A stretch of DNA of 64,000 bases from Carposina sasakii (GCA_014607495.2 CP053166.1:10186455-10250454), one strand, 5' to 3'; counted from the first letter of the stretch, positions 31,681 to 42,007 are shown. Program-made: numbers and translations. The notes: generated by a model not told the origin, from the sequence alone.

Positions 31681-31765
31681 CCAGGATTGCAGAATCCCGA
31701 AGGAGGTCATACAGTCACGTTTAGCATTGCGTAGGATGTGAAACATTGTAAAGGATCAGTGATAA
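31681..31765 (-). repeat. RepA fragment, tail to tail with the previous RepA
   Basis: CCAGGATTGCAGAATCCCGA, CACGTTTAGCATTGCG and GATCAGTGATAAAG are RepA in reverse; the LINE tail sits at the junction of the two opposed copies. Confidence 0.6.
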
Positions 31766-33243
31766 AGTGTTATTTAATTAATTATTTGTTTTTTACATGA
31801 AAACAAGAGAAAACAATGGATTTTACTTTCAATGGTGTGTTTATCTTTTTAAGAGATCTTAGTAAACTTAGAGCTAAAAAATAAATATATATCGATATGG
31901 CAGTATTCTCGAAATAAAGTAACGAGAACTGCAGAATCATAAGGGAGATCTCACAACTCAAATATAGAGCTGTATACAAAAATAACCACATCTAAAAGTA
32001 AAATACTAGCAGGTCTCTTGTTCTTCCAGATAGATAAGATTTTGGGACTGATTTCTCAACATACTTTTAATTATATTGTCCTTATCGACTCTAGTAATAT
32101 ATAAAGGTCGATATGGGTAAAAGTTTCCGCACCCTCGGGAGCATTTTCGGGATAAAAAAGAGGTCGTTGGCATTAAACATGTGCATTTGAAATCAGTTCG
32201 CCAAATCTCTTTAAAAGCGTGAGCTTTCAAGTAACATGTGTGGGACCCTCATATTTTCTTCTCCGCATAGCCTATGTATTTGGCAGTTTCAAGTTTCACA
32301 TATGAAATTTCCTGAGATGTTTAGGAATTCTATGAGCTACTCTGAAAAATATACATACATATAATATTATTTGGTAAAGTAACTAATAGGAGTTATAATT
32401 AAGTATTCATACTTAACACAGTAAAAAACCAAAAAAAAAAATACTTTTTTTTTTTTGTCTACTTATAGTATTTTTGTCTGTTGTCATTGCTTAATTTAAT
32501 ATTGAGCGTACCTATGTACCTATCTTTATACTTCCAATTCTGTATTTCTAAAAGTTTCAACACTTTTTAGTCGCTTGTTACGACCCCCGAGATTTTCTTT
32601 GATTTACGCCCACCCATACGTATGTACTTCTATTTGTCGTGCCATATTTTGAGCGATGACATAGTAATCATTTCATCAAAATACCTATAGAATATAGAAG
32701 CAGGTTATGTGCCCGAATGTTATATCCAACAAAAAGAGAACAGTAACGACACAAAGTACTCAACATTTTATAGACAACATATAGTATAACCACTTATTTC
32801 GAACACAATATGAATGAATAGCCCGAGCTTCAATTTTACGAGCCTCGTCAGGGTAAAGGCTTAGACAGAGACGCAAATAGCCTTAAGATTAGTTTAGAAA
32901 GGGACGCGAATACGCTTCAGATTAGTGGCATTATTATATTTGGGGAGAATGACTACGTCTTGAGTGAAAGAATAAAAAAGTAATTGTCTATGCCCTTTGT
33001 ACTCGATTTAGGGAAAAGGTTACATAATTTCCCTTTAAGGTACTTGTTCCATTCTCTTTTGTCATAGAAACATGCTTTTGATATGGCATAGTAAGTTATA
33101 TAATGTATTGTATTTTATTTCTTTGCCAGACGACTGAAGCCTGTTAATCGATGTTATTGAAAAGAACTCAGAATATTTGATGAATTTTTTGTTAGGTTTC
33201 TTATTTTTTCTTAGGTTTGGTAAGTTCAAAGCTAATTATAATC
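31766..33243. other. No recognisable gene
   Basis: AT-rich sequence. CCTGAGATGTTTAGGAATTC at 32310 is a weak Mi1 echo. Confidence 0.4.
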
Positions 33244-33244
33244 T

Positions 33245-33329
33245 GGCTATCCTATTTCGGGGACACAGCCATGTCTATATATGTATGTAACATATATAGA
33301 CATGGCTGTGACCCTGAAATAGGATAGCC
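33245..33329. repeat. Hairpin of two opposed RepA 3' ends
   Basis: Arms of 37 nt (33245-33281 and 33293-33329), GGCTATCCTATTTCGGGGAC and its inverted partner with two mismatches, separated by 11 bp of (TATG)-like tail. Two RepA copies therefore meet tail to tail. Confidence 0.75.
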
Positions 33330-33349
33330 AGACTGTAGGAATATAAAAG

Positions 33350-33553
33350 CGTTTTGCTTCTACATCCATAGTGCGAACGGCCAAGCTGTGGAACTCCCTG
33401 CCTGAATCCCTGTTCCCCATGAACTATAATCTTGCGGTCTTCAAGGCGAGATTGAACCGGTTTCTTTTAGGCAAGCGCGCTCCATCTTAGACTGCAACGA
33501 TGCTTACCATCAGGCGCGTTGTGGTCAAGCGTAAGCCTATTTAATGTAAAAAA
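33350..33553 (+). mobile_element. CR1/Jockey-type LINE 3' end with TSD
   Basis: A 204 bp insertion ending in an A-rich tail and flanked by ATAAAAG (33343-33349 and 33554-33560). It interrupts the RepA that starts at 33293 and resumes at 33561 with AGAAATCCCACAGCCACG. Confidence 0.8.
33356..33490 (+). pseudogene. LINE reverse transcriptase C-terminal end
   Basis: 44 codons ending at TAG 33488-33490: [15 protein letters not shown], then [19 protein letters not shown]. The pattern R-x-x-LWNSLP...F-K--LN-FL is the usual last part of CR1/Jockey-group LINE ORF2. Intact over its short length but without any polymerase core, so not functional. Confidence 0.8.
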
Positions 33554-33599
33554 ATAAAAGAGAAATCCCACAGCCACGTTTGGTATAGCGTAATGTTTA

Positions 33600-34310
33600 G
33601 CAGAATAAAATTATAATACGAGTAAGGCACAAAAATTTACTCATATTTGAGTTAGTAATTAAAATGATAGTTTTCGATAAACTTTTTTCATTGGAGATCC
33701 ATTGCAGATGCCAGACAATAAATATAAAAAAAAAAATACAAAAATACAATCAACAAGTACGTAATTGTTTTTTTAAAGTTGAATAAAACTTATCCTGGAC
33801 TTTATAAAGACAGTAAAAGTGAAATAGTTTTCACCAATATTGTTTAGCAAACTATTTTCTTTGACACGTTTTCACCAAGTCTCCAAGTTTGCAACTTAAA
33901 ATTATAAACTTGAAGTGGACCTTTCCGGAATCGTTTAACTTACATTAAATAAATAAATTGAGATTTGGAATAAAAAGAAATTGAGACTGTAGATTGTGCC
34001 ACAACCTGGTAGTGAAAGTAAATTGTTAGAAACTATTTGCGAAAAGACACCCAGTCTAAGGTTGTGAGCTTTTCTAAAGGATCCTGGTAACTGGCTAAGG
34101 ATTTCCACAAGTGACTCAAAGAATTAAGAATCAACTCATTTATTCATAAAACATATACAAATTATTTGTCGATTATAATTTTTTATTTTATGTTACTTTC
34201 TATATTTGTTACGGTCTGTCAAAGATAAGTAGGCGTTTCAGAGCTTTATGGCGGCCAACGTAAAACTGATAATGGTTATGATCAATAATGATCTGCAACT
34301 CTAAAACCTA
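33600..34310. other. Spacer
   Basis: Single copy apart from TTACGGTCTGTCAAAGATAA at 34209, which resembles one end of the MITE at 45451-45599. Confidence 0.4.
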
Positions 34311-34645
34311 TATGGATGTTTTTTCATTGCCACCCTTAACGAAGGGTACGTACTCTATACATCAAATAAAGTAAGTTTATACCAAAAAAATATAGGGATA
34401 AACTGTAATTTTTTTGAAAAATTTTTATGCCACTTTTTTCATAGAATTAATTAATTTTTTCTCTTTAAAAAATCTTGCTGCACGCGTCAATGTGCATTTA
34501 TGCAGAAAAATGCAGTCTATTTACTCAACTTTGGACCCTTGGGAACCAGACACTTCCCAGGTATGCTTCCATGAAAAAAAATGATCGTGATGATGAGGAG
34601 ATTCCGTATTTTTTGGGAACGTTGACGACCAAAAATCACACTGTA
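34311..34645. mobile_element. Mi2 MITE
   Basis: TTTTTTCATTGCCACCCTTA, GAAGGGTACGTACTCTATAC, CCAGACACTTCCCAGGTATG, GATGATGAGGAGATTCCGTA and the tip ACTGTA. In the opposite orientation to the 24518 copy and about 40 bp shorter. Confidence 0.75.
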
Positions 34646-34821
34646 TATTATGCTTATTGCCTGCGACTAATAAACCGCGCATAAAGTTATAACTTTGTTA
34701 TACTTGATTTTTCACAGCAAAATATATTGAATATCTGTAAAATTAAACTGTGAATATATTATACCTAGATAAAGTCCAAGATTTTTCGCTTAAATCTTAA
34801 AAACAAATTCAGTTTAAAACT

Positions 34822-34864
34822 ACACTGTCTACCAGTGTAAATTGTTTACACTGGTAGACAGTGT
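34822..34864. repeat. Perfect 20 bp hairpin
   Basis: ACACTGTCTACCAGTGTAAA, spacer TTG, then its exact reverse complement. It matches no family in the window. Confidence 0.85.
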
Positions 34865-35037
34865 TTTTGATTTCGTTCTCTTTTATCTAGACCTTTTTAA
34901 ATTTGTTTTAGTAATTACGACGGCCTTTACCTTGTTCTGGGGACTTTTGTGAAGAAATGTTTCTACCTTTGTTTTTACTTAAGGGTAATAAAGTCAAGTT
35001 ATATTCCTAAGCTAGGGTACGCACCTTTTAAATACCC

Positions 35038-35160
35038 TTAACATTTGACGCCCGTGGGTATGGGTATGAGGCGATTAAGGGTATCCGGGAGGTGGGCAGC
35101 AGCGCCTCCCGTGTCGACAACGTAGTCCAAAATACAAATTGCGGTCACCAACCCGCCTGG
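35038..35160 (+). mobile_element. SnR SINE, 5' half only
   Basis: CCCGTGGGTATGGGTATGAG, GGGAGGTGGGCAGCAGCGCC and GTAGTCCAAAATACAAATTG to CCAACCCGCCTG. The RTE-like 3' half is lost where SnT2 sequence begins. Confidence 0.7.
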
Positions 35161-35665
35161 TACTTGGTAGTGACTATGCTCGCCACACCATAGCTCACAG
35201 GCTCGAATCTCGGTAGGTGCAAATATTGATAATGATAAATATAACATACATATAATCACGCCCTTATCCCTTACGGGGTAGGCAGAGCACCAAGGGCTGA
35301 CAGAACCACATGGTGCCACTTCTGACCAATTTTGAGGGTATAGTTAAGATATACAAGTTCGGTTAGTAGTGACAGGTGGTCAGCCCGTCGCCTACAAAAC
35401 ACCAAGACCCTCTTGTCCCTCTACTGACTTGTACAGTATGCCCGGGAAGAGAAGCAGCTGTAGTATTATACTTTTTCTTTAACTCCCAAAGCAGCATAGA
35501 AGATTGATAATGATGAATATATATATATATATTTTTTTACACTTATTATTTCCTAAATGATCTATGTTATATATGTATATTTGTGCACTGTTGCTTAGTA
35601 CACACGACCCAAGATCTTACTGTGGGACTAGGTTAATGTGTCATAAAGTGTGTGAATATTTATTT
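35161..35665 (+). mobile_element. SnT2 SINE split by RepB
   Basis: The head part (35161-35236) has CAGGCTCGAATCTCGGTAGG (B-box region). The rest resumes at 35515 and includes CTGTTGCTTAGTACACACGA, AAGATCTTACTGTGGGACTA and GTGTGAATATTTATTTAAT. The A-box side is strongly diverged. Confidence 0.65.
35237..35502 (-). mobile_element. RepB retroposon in SnT2, with TSD
   Basis: A near full-length 266 bp copy, tail-first: CATACATATAATCACGCCC, GGTAGGCAGAGCACCAAGGG, GTAGGCGACGGGCTGACC (reversed), GCCCGGGAAGAGAAGCAGCT. Perfect 12 bp duplications ATTGATAATGAT at 35225-35236 and 35503-35514. Confidence 0.9.
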
Positions 35666-35684
35666 AATTAATGCTAATCCAGGC

Positions 35685-35855
35685 CTTCACTAGAATACAT
35701 TCGCTGAATCTCCTTCGAGGTAAGGGCATTCTCTCAGGCTATAAGCGAGCAACTTGTCATCTCTTGTGACTTGAGATCTCCTTCATGATCTTGCAGCTCT
35801 GGTTACCCCATTTCAGGAACGCAGCCGTGTCTATATGTACATGTATTGTTATATA
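35685..35855 (+). mobile_element. RepA retroposon
   Basis: CCTTCACTAGAATACATTCG, GGGCATTCTCTCAGGCTATA, AGCGAGCAACTTGTCATCTC, GATCTTGCAGCTCTGGTTAC and GGAACGCAGCCGTGTC in family order, with a short TATG-like tail. Confidence 0.75.
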
Positions 35856-35894
35856 TTTATTTATTTAGCATTCAAACCAGTGTATCCAAAATGT

Positions 35895-35935
35895 ATATAG
35901 CTAGCCGACGCCCTTCGTCCGCAAAAACTCATGAA
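35895..35935 (-). mobile_element. Helitron 3' end
   Basis: TAGCTAGCCGACGCCCTTCG TCCGC reversed gives a stem-loop before CTAG (35901-35904). No body recognised. Confidence 0.5.
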
Positions 35936-36004
35936 ATCCCGTTATTTTCCGAATGTAATGGTTGCTAAACAAAAAGTTTACCATGAATACGGGGCTTAAT
36001 ACAA

Positions 36005-36085
36005 TATGCACGGAATGCAGAGGTCGTGGGTTCGATTCCCACCCGGGTGAGGAATTTTTTCCATTTCTTTATTAATAATTTTACA
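36005..36085 (+). mobile_element. SnT3 tRNA-derived SINE, 3' part
   Basis: GTCGTGGGTTCGATTCCCAC CCGGGTGAGGAA is the T arm and 3' junction, followed by TTCCATTTCTTTATTAATAA. The tRNA-like 5' half is replaced by unrelated sequence. Not a tRNA gene. Confidence 0.7.
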
Positions 36086-36244
36086 ATATTTAATGTCGAG
36101 ATAAGATGCTCTCCGGTGATGATGCGCCCTTTAGCCTGATTCCAACCATTTATTCTCACTACCGATCGTTAAGGTACATAAATAACGCTCAACTCGTAAA
36201 TAAATCGAGGTTGGCTTTTATATTGATTAGGAGTTTTATCCTGT

Positions 36245-36340
36245 TTTTTTCCTATGCTGATGCGGGACTTCACTAGAAAAGTATACTTGTATCAGCTGCA
36301 TCTCCTTTCGTGGATGTCGCAAGAGTCGACTAAGTAATAT
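36245..36340 (+). repeat. RepA 5' end fragment
   Basis: CTATGCTGATGCGGGACTTC, GTATCAGCTGCATCTCCTTT and ATGTCGCAAGAGTCGACTAA are the RepA 5' end, stopping at a (TA)n run. Confidence 0.65.
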
Positions 36341-36437
36341 ATATATATTAGGATGTTTGTTCGGCGATCTTTTTGATCGACACCTGACCCCGCTATGATA
36401 AACTTTAACATATTATGCTATACCTAATTCATACCTA

Positions 36438-36894
36438 TACACGATGTGGGTGACAGCCAGGCAAATACTGAAATGCTGAACAAGTACCACTGTGTTGAGT
36501 TATACAACAGTGTTATTACTCGCGGGAAATGTATTTTTGATTTGATTATCAGTAATTTTTGCTCTCCGCACCAATAATATCGGGGGTTCCTGTGACTAAT
36601 TAAATGGGCTTATTGGTTATTGTGTGATACATTGCTGTTTTTTGGATCTCTTGTGACTCTCCATTAGGGTTGATCAGTTATTTGAATTTTTTTGAGGTCA
36701 ACTTTTTTTGAAAATCATCTTTCGGTTAAAATTGTAATTCTAATTAAACGGAATAAATTATTTTTTCCTGAAAATATGAAAAAAGTCTGAAAATTTTGGA
36801 ATTTTCCTGCGAAAATTTTCAGTGTTTTTCGCCTCAGAAACATGGTCTGAACTCATGGTATCAATATTTGCCTGGCTGTCACAAACACCCTGTA
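36438..36894. mobile_element. Mi3 MITE, full length, TA target
   Basis: A 457 bp element with left end TACACGATGTGGGTGACAGC and right end reading TACAGGGTGTTTGTGACAGC in reverse. CAGGCAAATA and a TGA.A block follow in both arms. TA on both sides (36436-36437, 36895-36896). The AT-rich centre has no frame. Solo ends occur at 50855 and 60956. Confidence 0.75.
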
Positions 36895-36974
36895 TATTAT
36901 TAAACTCTTTCGTTACTGGTTGAGTGACTGACAGAAAACAGTCTAGGAAGCTAAGAAAATATTTTTATATAGCA

Positions 36975-37200
36975 CTAGCTGTTGCCCGCGGCTCCGCTGT
37001 CGTGGATGGCGCTTATTGCGTGAAGGCGTATAAAAGTTGGTTATATAAATAAAAATTCTCTCCGTTAGAACCATTCTCGTACTTCAAGGCATATTCGGAT
37101 AAAAGAATTAGCGAAATCGGTTCAGGTATTTTCGAGATTTGCACTTAGCAACACATTCAGCGACTCATTTTTATATTTCTATCATACATTTACAGATATA
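36975..37200 (-). mobile_element. Non-autonomous Helitron
   Basis: ACTAGCTGTTGCCCGCGGCT at the left is the reversed 3' end with CTAG (36975-36978). Inside, CGAAATCGGTTCAGGTATTT and TTAGCAACACATTCAGCGAC are familiar lepidopteran Helitron words. The 5' end is not sharply defined. Confidence 0.7.
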
Positions 37201-37611
37201 ACTATTTCGTTGTTATTTCAATAATTATCCTGTATACCACATTTGTTAATAAAACTAATATAGAGACTGCATAAATGTCTGTAACTAGAACTTCATCAAA
37301 AAATCCATTCGAGATAGATCTAAATGTAATTTGAAATACAAAAAGGATTGATCTCCTAAGTAGCAATAAAATAGTCTAAACGCGATAAAGATCAAACGTA
37401 CACGAATAGAAAGAATAAATGTAACATTTTCTTCGAGAATCCGTTCTAACGTATTGAACATTTGGGAATAGAAAACACGTGCAAACTAATTTTACTTGCC
37501 AGGTAAAATCTCATGTCAATAACCTAATGATTTATATAAATGAATATGGACGGCCGATTCAATATAACTGGGGCTCGTGGGCGATTGGTATTTGATATAA
37601 AAGGTGGTATT

Positions 37612-37815
37612 TTACCGTGCTGATGCGGGGTTTGAGTAGAATACATTAGCTGTATCTTCTTCCGAGCATCTCGTAAGAGTTGACCAAAGAACTCATGGAT
37701 TTTCCATTCTCACTGGCAACTTGTCGCTGATCTTTTTCATGCTAAACGTGGCTGTGGGATTTCTTTTAGGACCCTGAAGTTTCGGCTACCCCATTATAAA
37801 AACATAGCCATCTGT
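37612..37815 (+). mobile_element. RepA retroposon
   Basis: GTGCTGATGCGGGGTTTGAG, GTAGAATACATTAGCTGTAT, CATGCTAAACGTGGCTGTGG and CGGCTACCCCATTATAAAAA in order; moderately diverged. Confidence 0.7.
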
Positions 37816-39092
37816 AAATGTAGGTAAATTCAAAGGTACCTGCTTACATTGTTAGTTGCTTGGTATTATGTAAAGTTTTAAAAAGTATAACCATAAACTT
37901 TTAAGCAGGATTGTTTTGATTGTAGAAGCAAGAAGCAGCTATTAATAATGTAGAGCGACATCTCACTTCCGCAATAGAGACAATCCTTAGGCTATATCTA
38001 CCAAAGGAGAACATTAATATTCTCTCTCACTTTTTAAAGGCCTTCGGGTGAGTACTGGTCCAATATTTTAGTTTTGTAGCGGAGCCATCTATAGGACGCG
38101 GACAGAACCACACAAATCTTAGAACGTGATATCACACAACGATTGGAATATATACATGAGTCAAACAATAACTAGTAGCCCAATGGCGCCGGAAGCGCTT
38201 CCCTTTTCACCAACACTCTATTTGCATATGATAAAAGTATTTTCTCAATGGTTTAGTGTATTTCAAGTTTAAGTCGCGCGGGAACGATTAACATGGAAAT
38301 AAACATTAAAATGTTATCCTATGAATCACATAAGCTGAACATAAACCAAATCAAAATAAACCATTAGTATAACGTTACTTAAGTGAATTAGCTCGTTAAT
38401 TTAAATCAACGAATTGCAAATAAGGCTCCACCAAACTGTATTCACATTTTTCTTTCTGAATAAAAAAAAAATATGGCGGACGTAGCCATTAACAAAATTG
38501 CCACAGATGCCGCAATCAACGCAAGGGCTTTTCCAATTTGCACTCAGACTTTGAGAAATACAACTATCAACAGCGCGAAGTACACCCCATCATTGTTATT
38601 GCAAAGTTTTTCATATTACGGGTGTAGAATGACTTAGTGGTAGTCGTAGGTAACTCAGATTTCAGTGGACTTCAAAGAGACACAACCTCGCCTAAAACTT
38701 GGGCATTCACTTCATTTTCGCTTAAATTATGTATTTCCGTTTCCTCTTTGAGCGATGCCGACCAATTTATTTTGTATTTTTGTCGGTTTGGCTTGTTTGG
38801 GATTTTAACCTAGAGGCCTATTCCTGGAGGTTTTTTTTACAATTAGCTAGGCAAATATTTGACCGCCATCGTGCCTGATGTTAAGCAAGATGCGGCCTAA
38901 GGTGGTACATGTTTATCTAGAAAGTGCCTATTCACTCGAGCTTTTGACTAATGTTGTAGTGCTCGTGCTTGATAGATTAATATATACCTCTGCTGAGGTA
39001 TCCTTAATTTCAGATACCTAATAAATTTTAATTCTTTGATGTAGGCCTATGTTCAGCTGTGAACTTGTAATGGCTGAGTGACTTAACTAACA
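37816..39092. other. No recognised repeat
   Basis: A 54-codon frame starts at 38473 (MADVAINKIATDAAINARAF) with stop at 38635-38637. It has no homology I recognise and follows a poly-A run, so it is left as a curiosity. Confidence 0.3.
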
Positions 39093-39166
39093 TATATATA
39101 TACATGGTTGTGTTCCCGTTCTGAACTGTAGGATCGTAAGGGAGATCCCGCAGCCACTTAAAGGTT
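39093..39166 (-). repeat. RepA 3' fragment
   Basis: ATATATACATGGTTGTGTTC, GAACTGTAGGATCGTAAGGG and AGATCCCGCAGCCACTTAAA are RepA tail-first. Confidence 0.6.
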
Positions 39167-39357
39167 TTTATAATTTCTATGCAACACTTTTCATTTTAGA
39201 AATCGCTTGGGAGTTCTTCTTTAAGACTCCGGTCCAGATTTCGTTTTACTAAAATAAACTATTCGCAAATGAAAGACAGACTGGATATAACGATTGAAGA
39301 GATATAACTACGTTTATTATTATTAACAATTAACTATTGCCAAAAAACGAAATGTCA

Positions 39358-39531
39358 AAATCATCCAGGATAAAAATATTTTCCCAGGTAAAAGTAGCCT
39401 ATGTGTTAATCCAGGGTAATTAATCGGCTAACTCCATACCAAATTTTAATAAAATCGCTCCAGCCGTTTAGAAGTGAGAAAGTAACACACACACTCACAA
39501 ACTTTCGTCTTTATAATATTAGTGTGATATG
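39358..39531 (-). mobile_element. Helitron 5' end fragment
   Basis: CTATGTGTTAATCCAGGGTA, CCAAATTTTAATAAAATCGC and CACACACTCACAAACTTTCG TCTTTATAATATTAGTGTGA read in reverse start with TC and CACTAATATTATAAAG, the standard lepidopteran Helitron 5' end. Confidence 0.65.
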
Positions 39532-39751
39532 CAACAAAAACGTACAACTCGATACATATGTTGTGGCGTGCTAACAATTCCAGCACCCGTATGATGAATT
39601 TGGTGAGAGCGAGATGTCTCACTTTTCAATGTCAAATTCACAGAGCTATTAATAACTAGATAAACTAAGTGTATGTACTTTGCATGAAAAAATAGATTTT
39701 GAGAATTAGATAGACACTCGTTTTCGAGTCTGGACTGAATGAATTATAAAT

Positions 39752-39862
39752 TGTATATCTCGACTATACCCTCAAAATTGGTCAGAAGTGGCACCATGTG
39801 GTCCTATGGGCCCTCAGTGCTCTGCCTACCCCATAAGGGATAAAGGCGTGATTATATGCGGT
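39752..39862 (+). mobile_element. RepB retroposon, 5'-truncated
   Basis: TATACCCTCAAAATTGGTCA, GTGGCACCATGTGGTCC, GTGCTCTGCCTACCCCATAA and GGCGTGATTATATG. Short tail. Confidence 0.75.
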
Positions 39863-40267
39863 CATGCACATAGTAACGGGCGCCATCTTCCATGGGAGCT
39901 ATACGGTGAAACGCACTCTAGTACATATAGGTAGTATTTGATATTAATCACGGATCCCACAGTCAAACGGCGCAAGCAGTTTTGTGGGACCTTGTATCTA
40001 ATTTTAAGTTCTAGAATATTTAAAGAATAAAGAATAATAAAGAATATGTATGTATGTATGTAAAAAGCTAAATTTTTAACAAAATCCTTGAATAGAGGTC
40101 TAATGAAATTATTTCAGATCTAACACAATCATCAGTGCTCTTACCCGATATAGTTTTCTAGACTATTGCATGAAAATTAGGCAAGGCTGAGTTGTAACTG
40201 TAAAAAATAATATAACTATTATATAAATTGTTTTACATTGTGTTTTCCGCAGTAACGTGATTTTAGG

Positions 40268-40398
40268 TACACGCAGAGTTTCATAATGAAATAACTGCCT
40301 GCGACACCATAGGTCCTGGGTTCGAATCCCGGTAGGTGCAAACATTGATAATATGATGAATATTGATGTTTGTTTCCGAGTCATGGATGTTTACAAAT
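40268..40398 (+). mobile_element. SnT2 SINE, tRNA-like part
   Basis: CTGCCTGCGACACCATAGGT and CCTGGGTTCGAATCCCGGTA with GTGCAAACATTGATAATATG, then GTTTCCGAGTCATGGATG. Both ends are lost. It gives the uninterrupted sequence across the Mi5 insertion site at 5925. Confidence 0.75.
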
Positions 40399-40399
40399 A

Positions 40400-41126
40400 T
40401 ATTGTGTGTTTACAATCGAATTAGGTACTGTTTAATGTCAGATTTTTACACTTAAATCTTATTACACAAGGTTTGTCTTTGCTAATATCAAATTATGTCT
40501 ATTGGCATACCCAGCCATATCTAATTGTCGCGCGCCATATTTAGAGCGCTATTACTGAATCTACATAGTAATAATTTCATGTAAAGTTTTCCGCTAACAC
40601 TGCCACCACACCCGTTCACTGAAAACGGTCCCTCATCTCGGGTATCACAACGACACGCCCTATCAATACTTCGATGTCATTCAATGTCGATAGGTCTACG
40701 TATGAGTACCTACTTGAAACGAATTTTATTTTTATTTTCGACACCGTATTCAGTATATTATATAAAAATCCTGTGATTTACAAGAGACGTAGGTGGGTAC
40801 TTGATAAAATATTAGGATATAATATTAAATTCTTATTTTGAACCTGTTAAAATAAAATGTTGCACAATTTTTTTTACAAACATGCTTATCAACTTATTTT
40901 TAATGATATAGCTCAAAATTTTAATTAGTCTGTTTGAAACAACACATAAATTATTTAGCATTGAAATAACTTTTGAAGATAATAATAGTGACTGCTATTA
41001 AAACCGCGATGAAACGTATTTCAAATAACTTTGCGTGTCAACCCCATATTACTTTGATAAGTAGGCAACTTTTTAAATGCGTTATTATTTTATTTTTACG
41101 CCATTAATATATATATATTTTTAAAT
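40400..41126. other. No recognisable gene or repeat
   Basis: AT-rich, nothing supported. Confidence 0.4.
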
Positions 41127-41385
41127 GGCGGTGATAGCCCAGTGGTTAAGACGTGCACTTTCCAAGCAGGAGGCGTAAGTTCGATCCCAGTTACGGGCCT
41201 GTACCAATAAATTTATTTCATGTACAGATTTTAATGTTGTAAGAGATTTGGCTAGTGTATAGCTGAAGAATCGTTGCCAATATGATGAAGAATGGTAAAA
41301 TTCGTCACGTAATTGACCCAGTGGCAACGGTTTATGTAATCCCACTCGGGTAGAAATTTTATGTTGTAAAATTGTCACTTATGGA
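41127..41385 (+). mobile_element. SnT1 SINE with a nested SnT3
   Basis: GGCGGTGATAGCCCAGTGGT, CGTAAGTTCGATCCCAGTTA and ATTTATTTCATGTACAGATT are the SnT1 head. It is interrupted at 41243 and resumes at 41370 with AATTGTCACTTATGG before diverging. Confidence 0.75.
41243..41355 (+). mobile_element. SnT3 SINE nested in SnT1, with TSD
   Basis: A 113 bp copy: GGCTAGTGTATAGCTGAAGA, CGTTGCCAATATG, GGTAAAATTCGTCACGTAAT, TGACCCAGTGGC, then CCCACTCGGG. The middle of the tRNA-like region is deleted. Flanked by ATTTTAATGTTGTAA (41228-41242) and ATTTTATGTTGTAA (41356-41369), which differ by one base. Confidence 0.8.
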
Positions 41386-41402
41386 AAAAAAACCTAAAAT
41401 GA

Positions 41403-41472
41403 GAGTGACGTCATCCGAGTAATTGACCCGGTGGCTAAAATAGTGGAACTCCTTATAGCGGCTGGCACGAAA
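41403..41472 (+). repeat. SnT3 fragment
   Basis: GTGACGTCATCCGAGTAATT, GACCCGGTGGCT, then TTATAGCGGCTGGCACG with 16 extra bases between. The copy ends in a short A run where the next block begins. Confidence 0.6.
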
Positions 41473-41475
41473 AAA

Positions 41476-41815
41476 AATGTTTGAAGACTTGGTCCCGTTT
41501 CCGGCTTGTTCGATCCGGGACATCCAACTTGACGGTGTACAAGAATTACGCTTTTCCAGACCTTTTTCACAGCCCAATACTCGCAATATTAATAAGCTTT
41601 TATGTTGGTTACGGAAATGTGCCTCAATGCCTCTTTGTAGTCCCGTGAATTCGTGCCTGCAAGTCTGAAACGCAGCCGGTAACCAATTGCCGTCGTGATC
41701 GACGGTAGACAGAAACGTCGGTGAAGCCGTTTAAAGGGGACCACGTCTAAAATTTGGGAATCCCAAGCTTTTTGGCCAGAGTATCGATTATTTCAAACAC
41801 GTCAGCTTCAACCGA
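41476..41815 (-). pseudogene. Unclassified coding-like fragment
   Basis: On the minus strand, SPMGSVEADVFEIIDTLAKK precedes a stop at 41750s; after a shift, TAIGYRLRFRLAGTNSRDYK and EALRHISVTNIKAY follow, or alternatively an open frame with GLEKRNSCTPSSWM. Codon-like composition and two adjacent decayed frames suggest remains of a mobile-element or captured gene. I do not recognise the family. It lies between SnT3 and SnT1 pieces. Confidence 0.3.
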
Positions 41816-41817
41816 TC

Positions 41818-41945
41818 CCATCGGACTTATGAGAGTGACTGGAATAAGAGATGTTGCATCTGTGATACTGCGCATCACACTTACTGTACTATTAATATCT
41901 GTCTCGTGCACCCTGTACCTAAATCTCCGTAGAGATTATTGTTAT
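41818..41945 (+). repeat. Diverged SnT1 3' part
   Basis: TCGGACTTATGAGAGTGACT, GGAATAAGAGATG, GCATCTGTG and CTGTACCTAAATCTCCGTAG AGATT follow the SnT1 3' half, ending in a (TTA)n-like tail. Confidence 0.55.
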
Positions 41946-42007
41946 TATTATCCGTGGTGATATTCTTTTTGTTAGCACCAGCACAGTTCTTGAGCGTAGG
42001 ACAAATG

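Noticed and set aside
36005..36060. Possible tRNA gene (perfect T arm GTGGGTTCGATTCCCAC)
   Set aside because: No anticodon arm or matching acceptor stem; the same T arm with the same 3' extension occurs at 28150 and 62535, so it is SINE SnT3.
38473..38637. 54-codon small ORF starting MADVAINKIATD
   Set aside because: Poly-A upstream, no recognised family, no splice or promoter context; chance expectation is high for this length.
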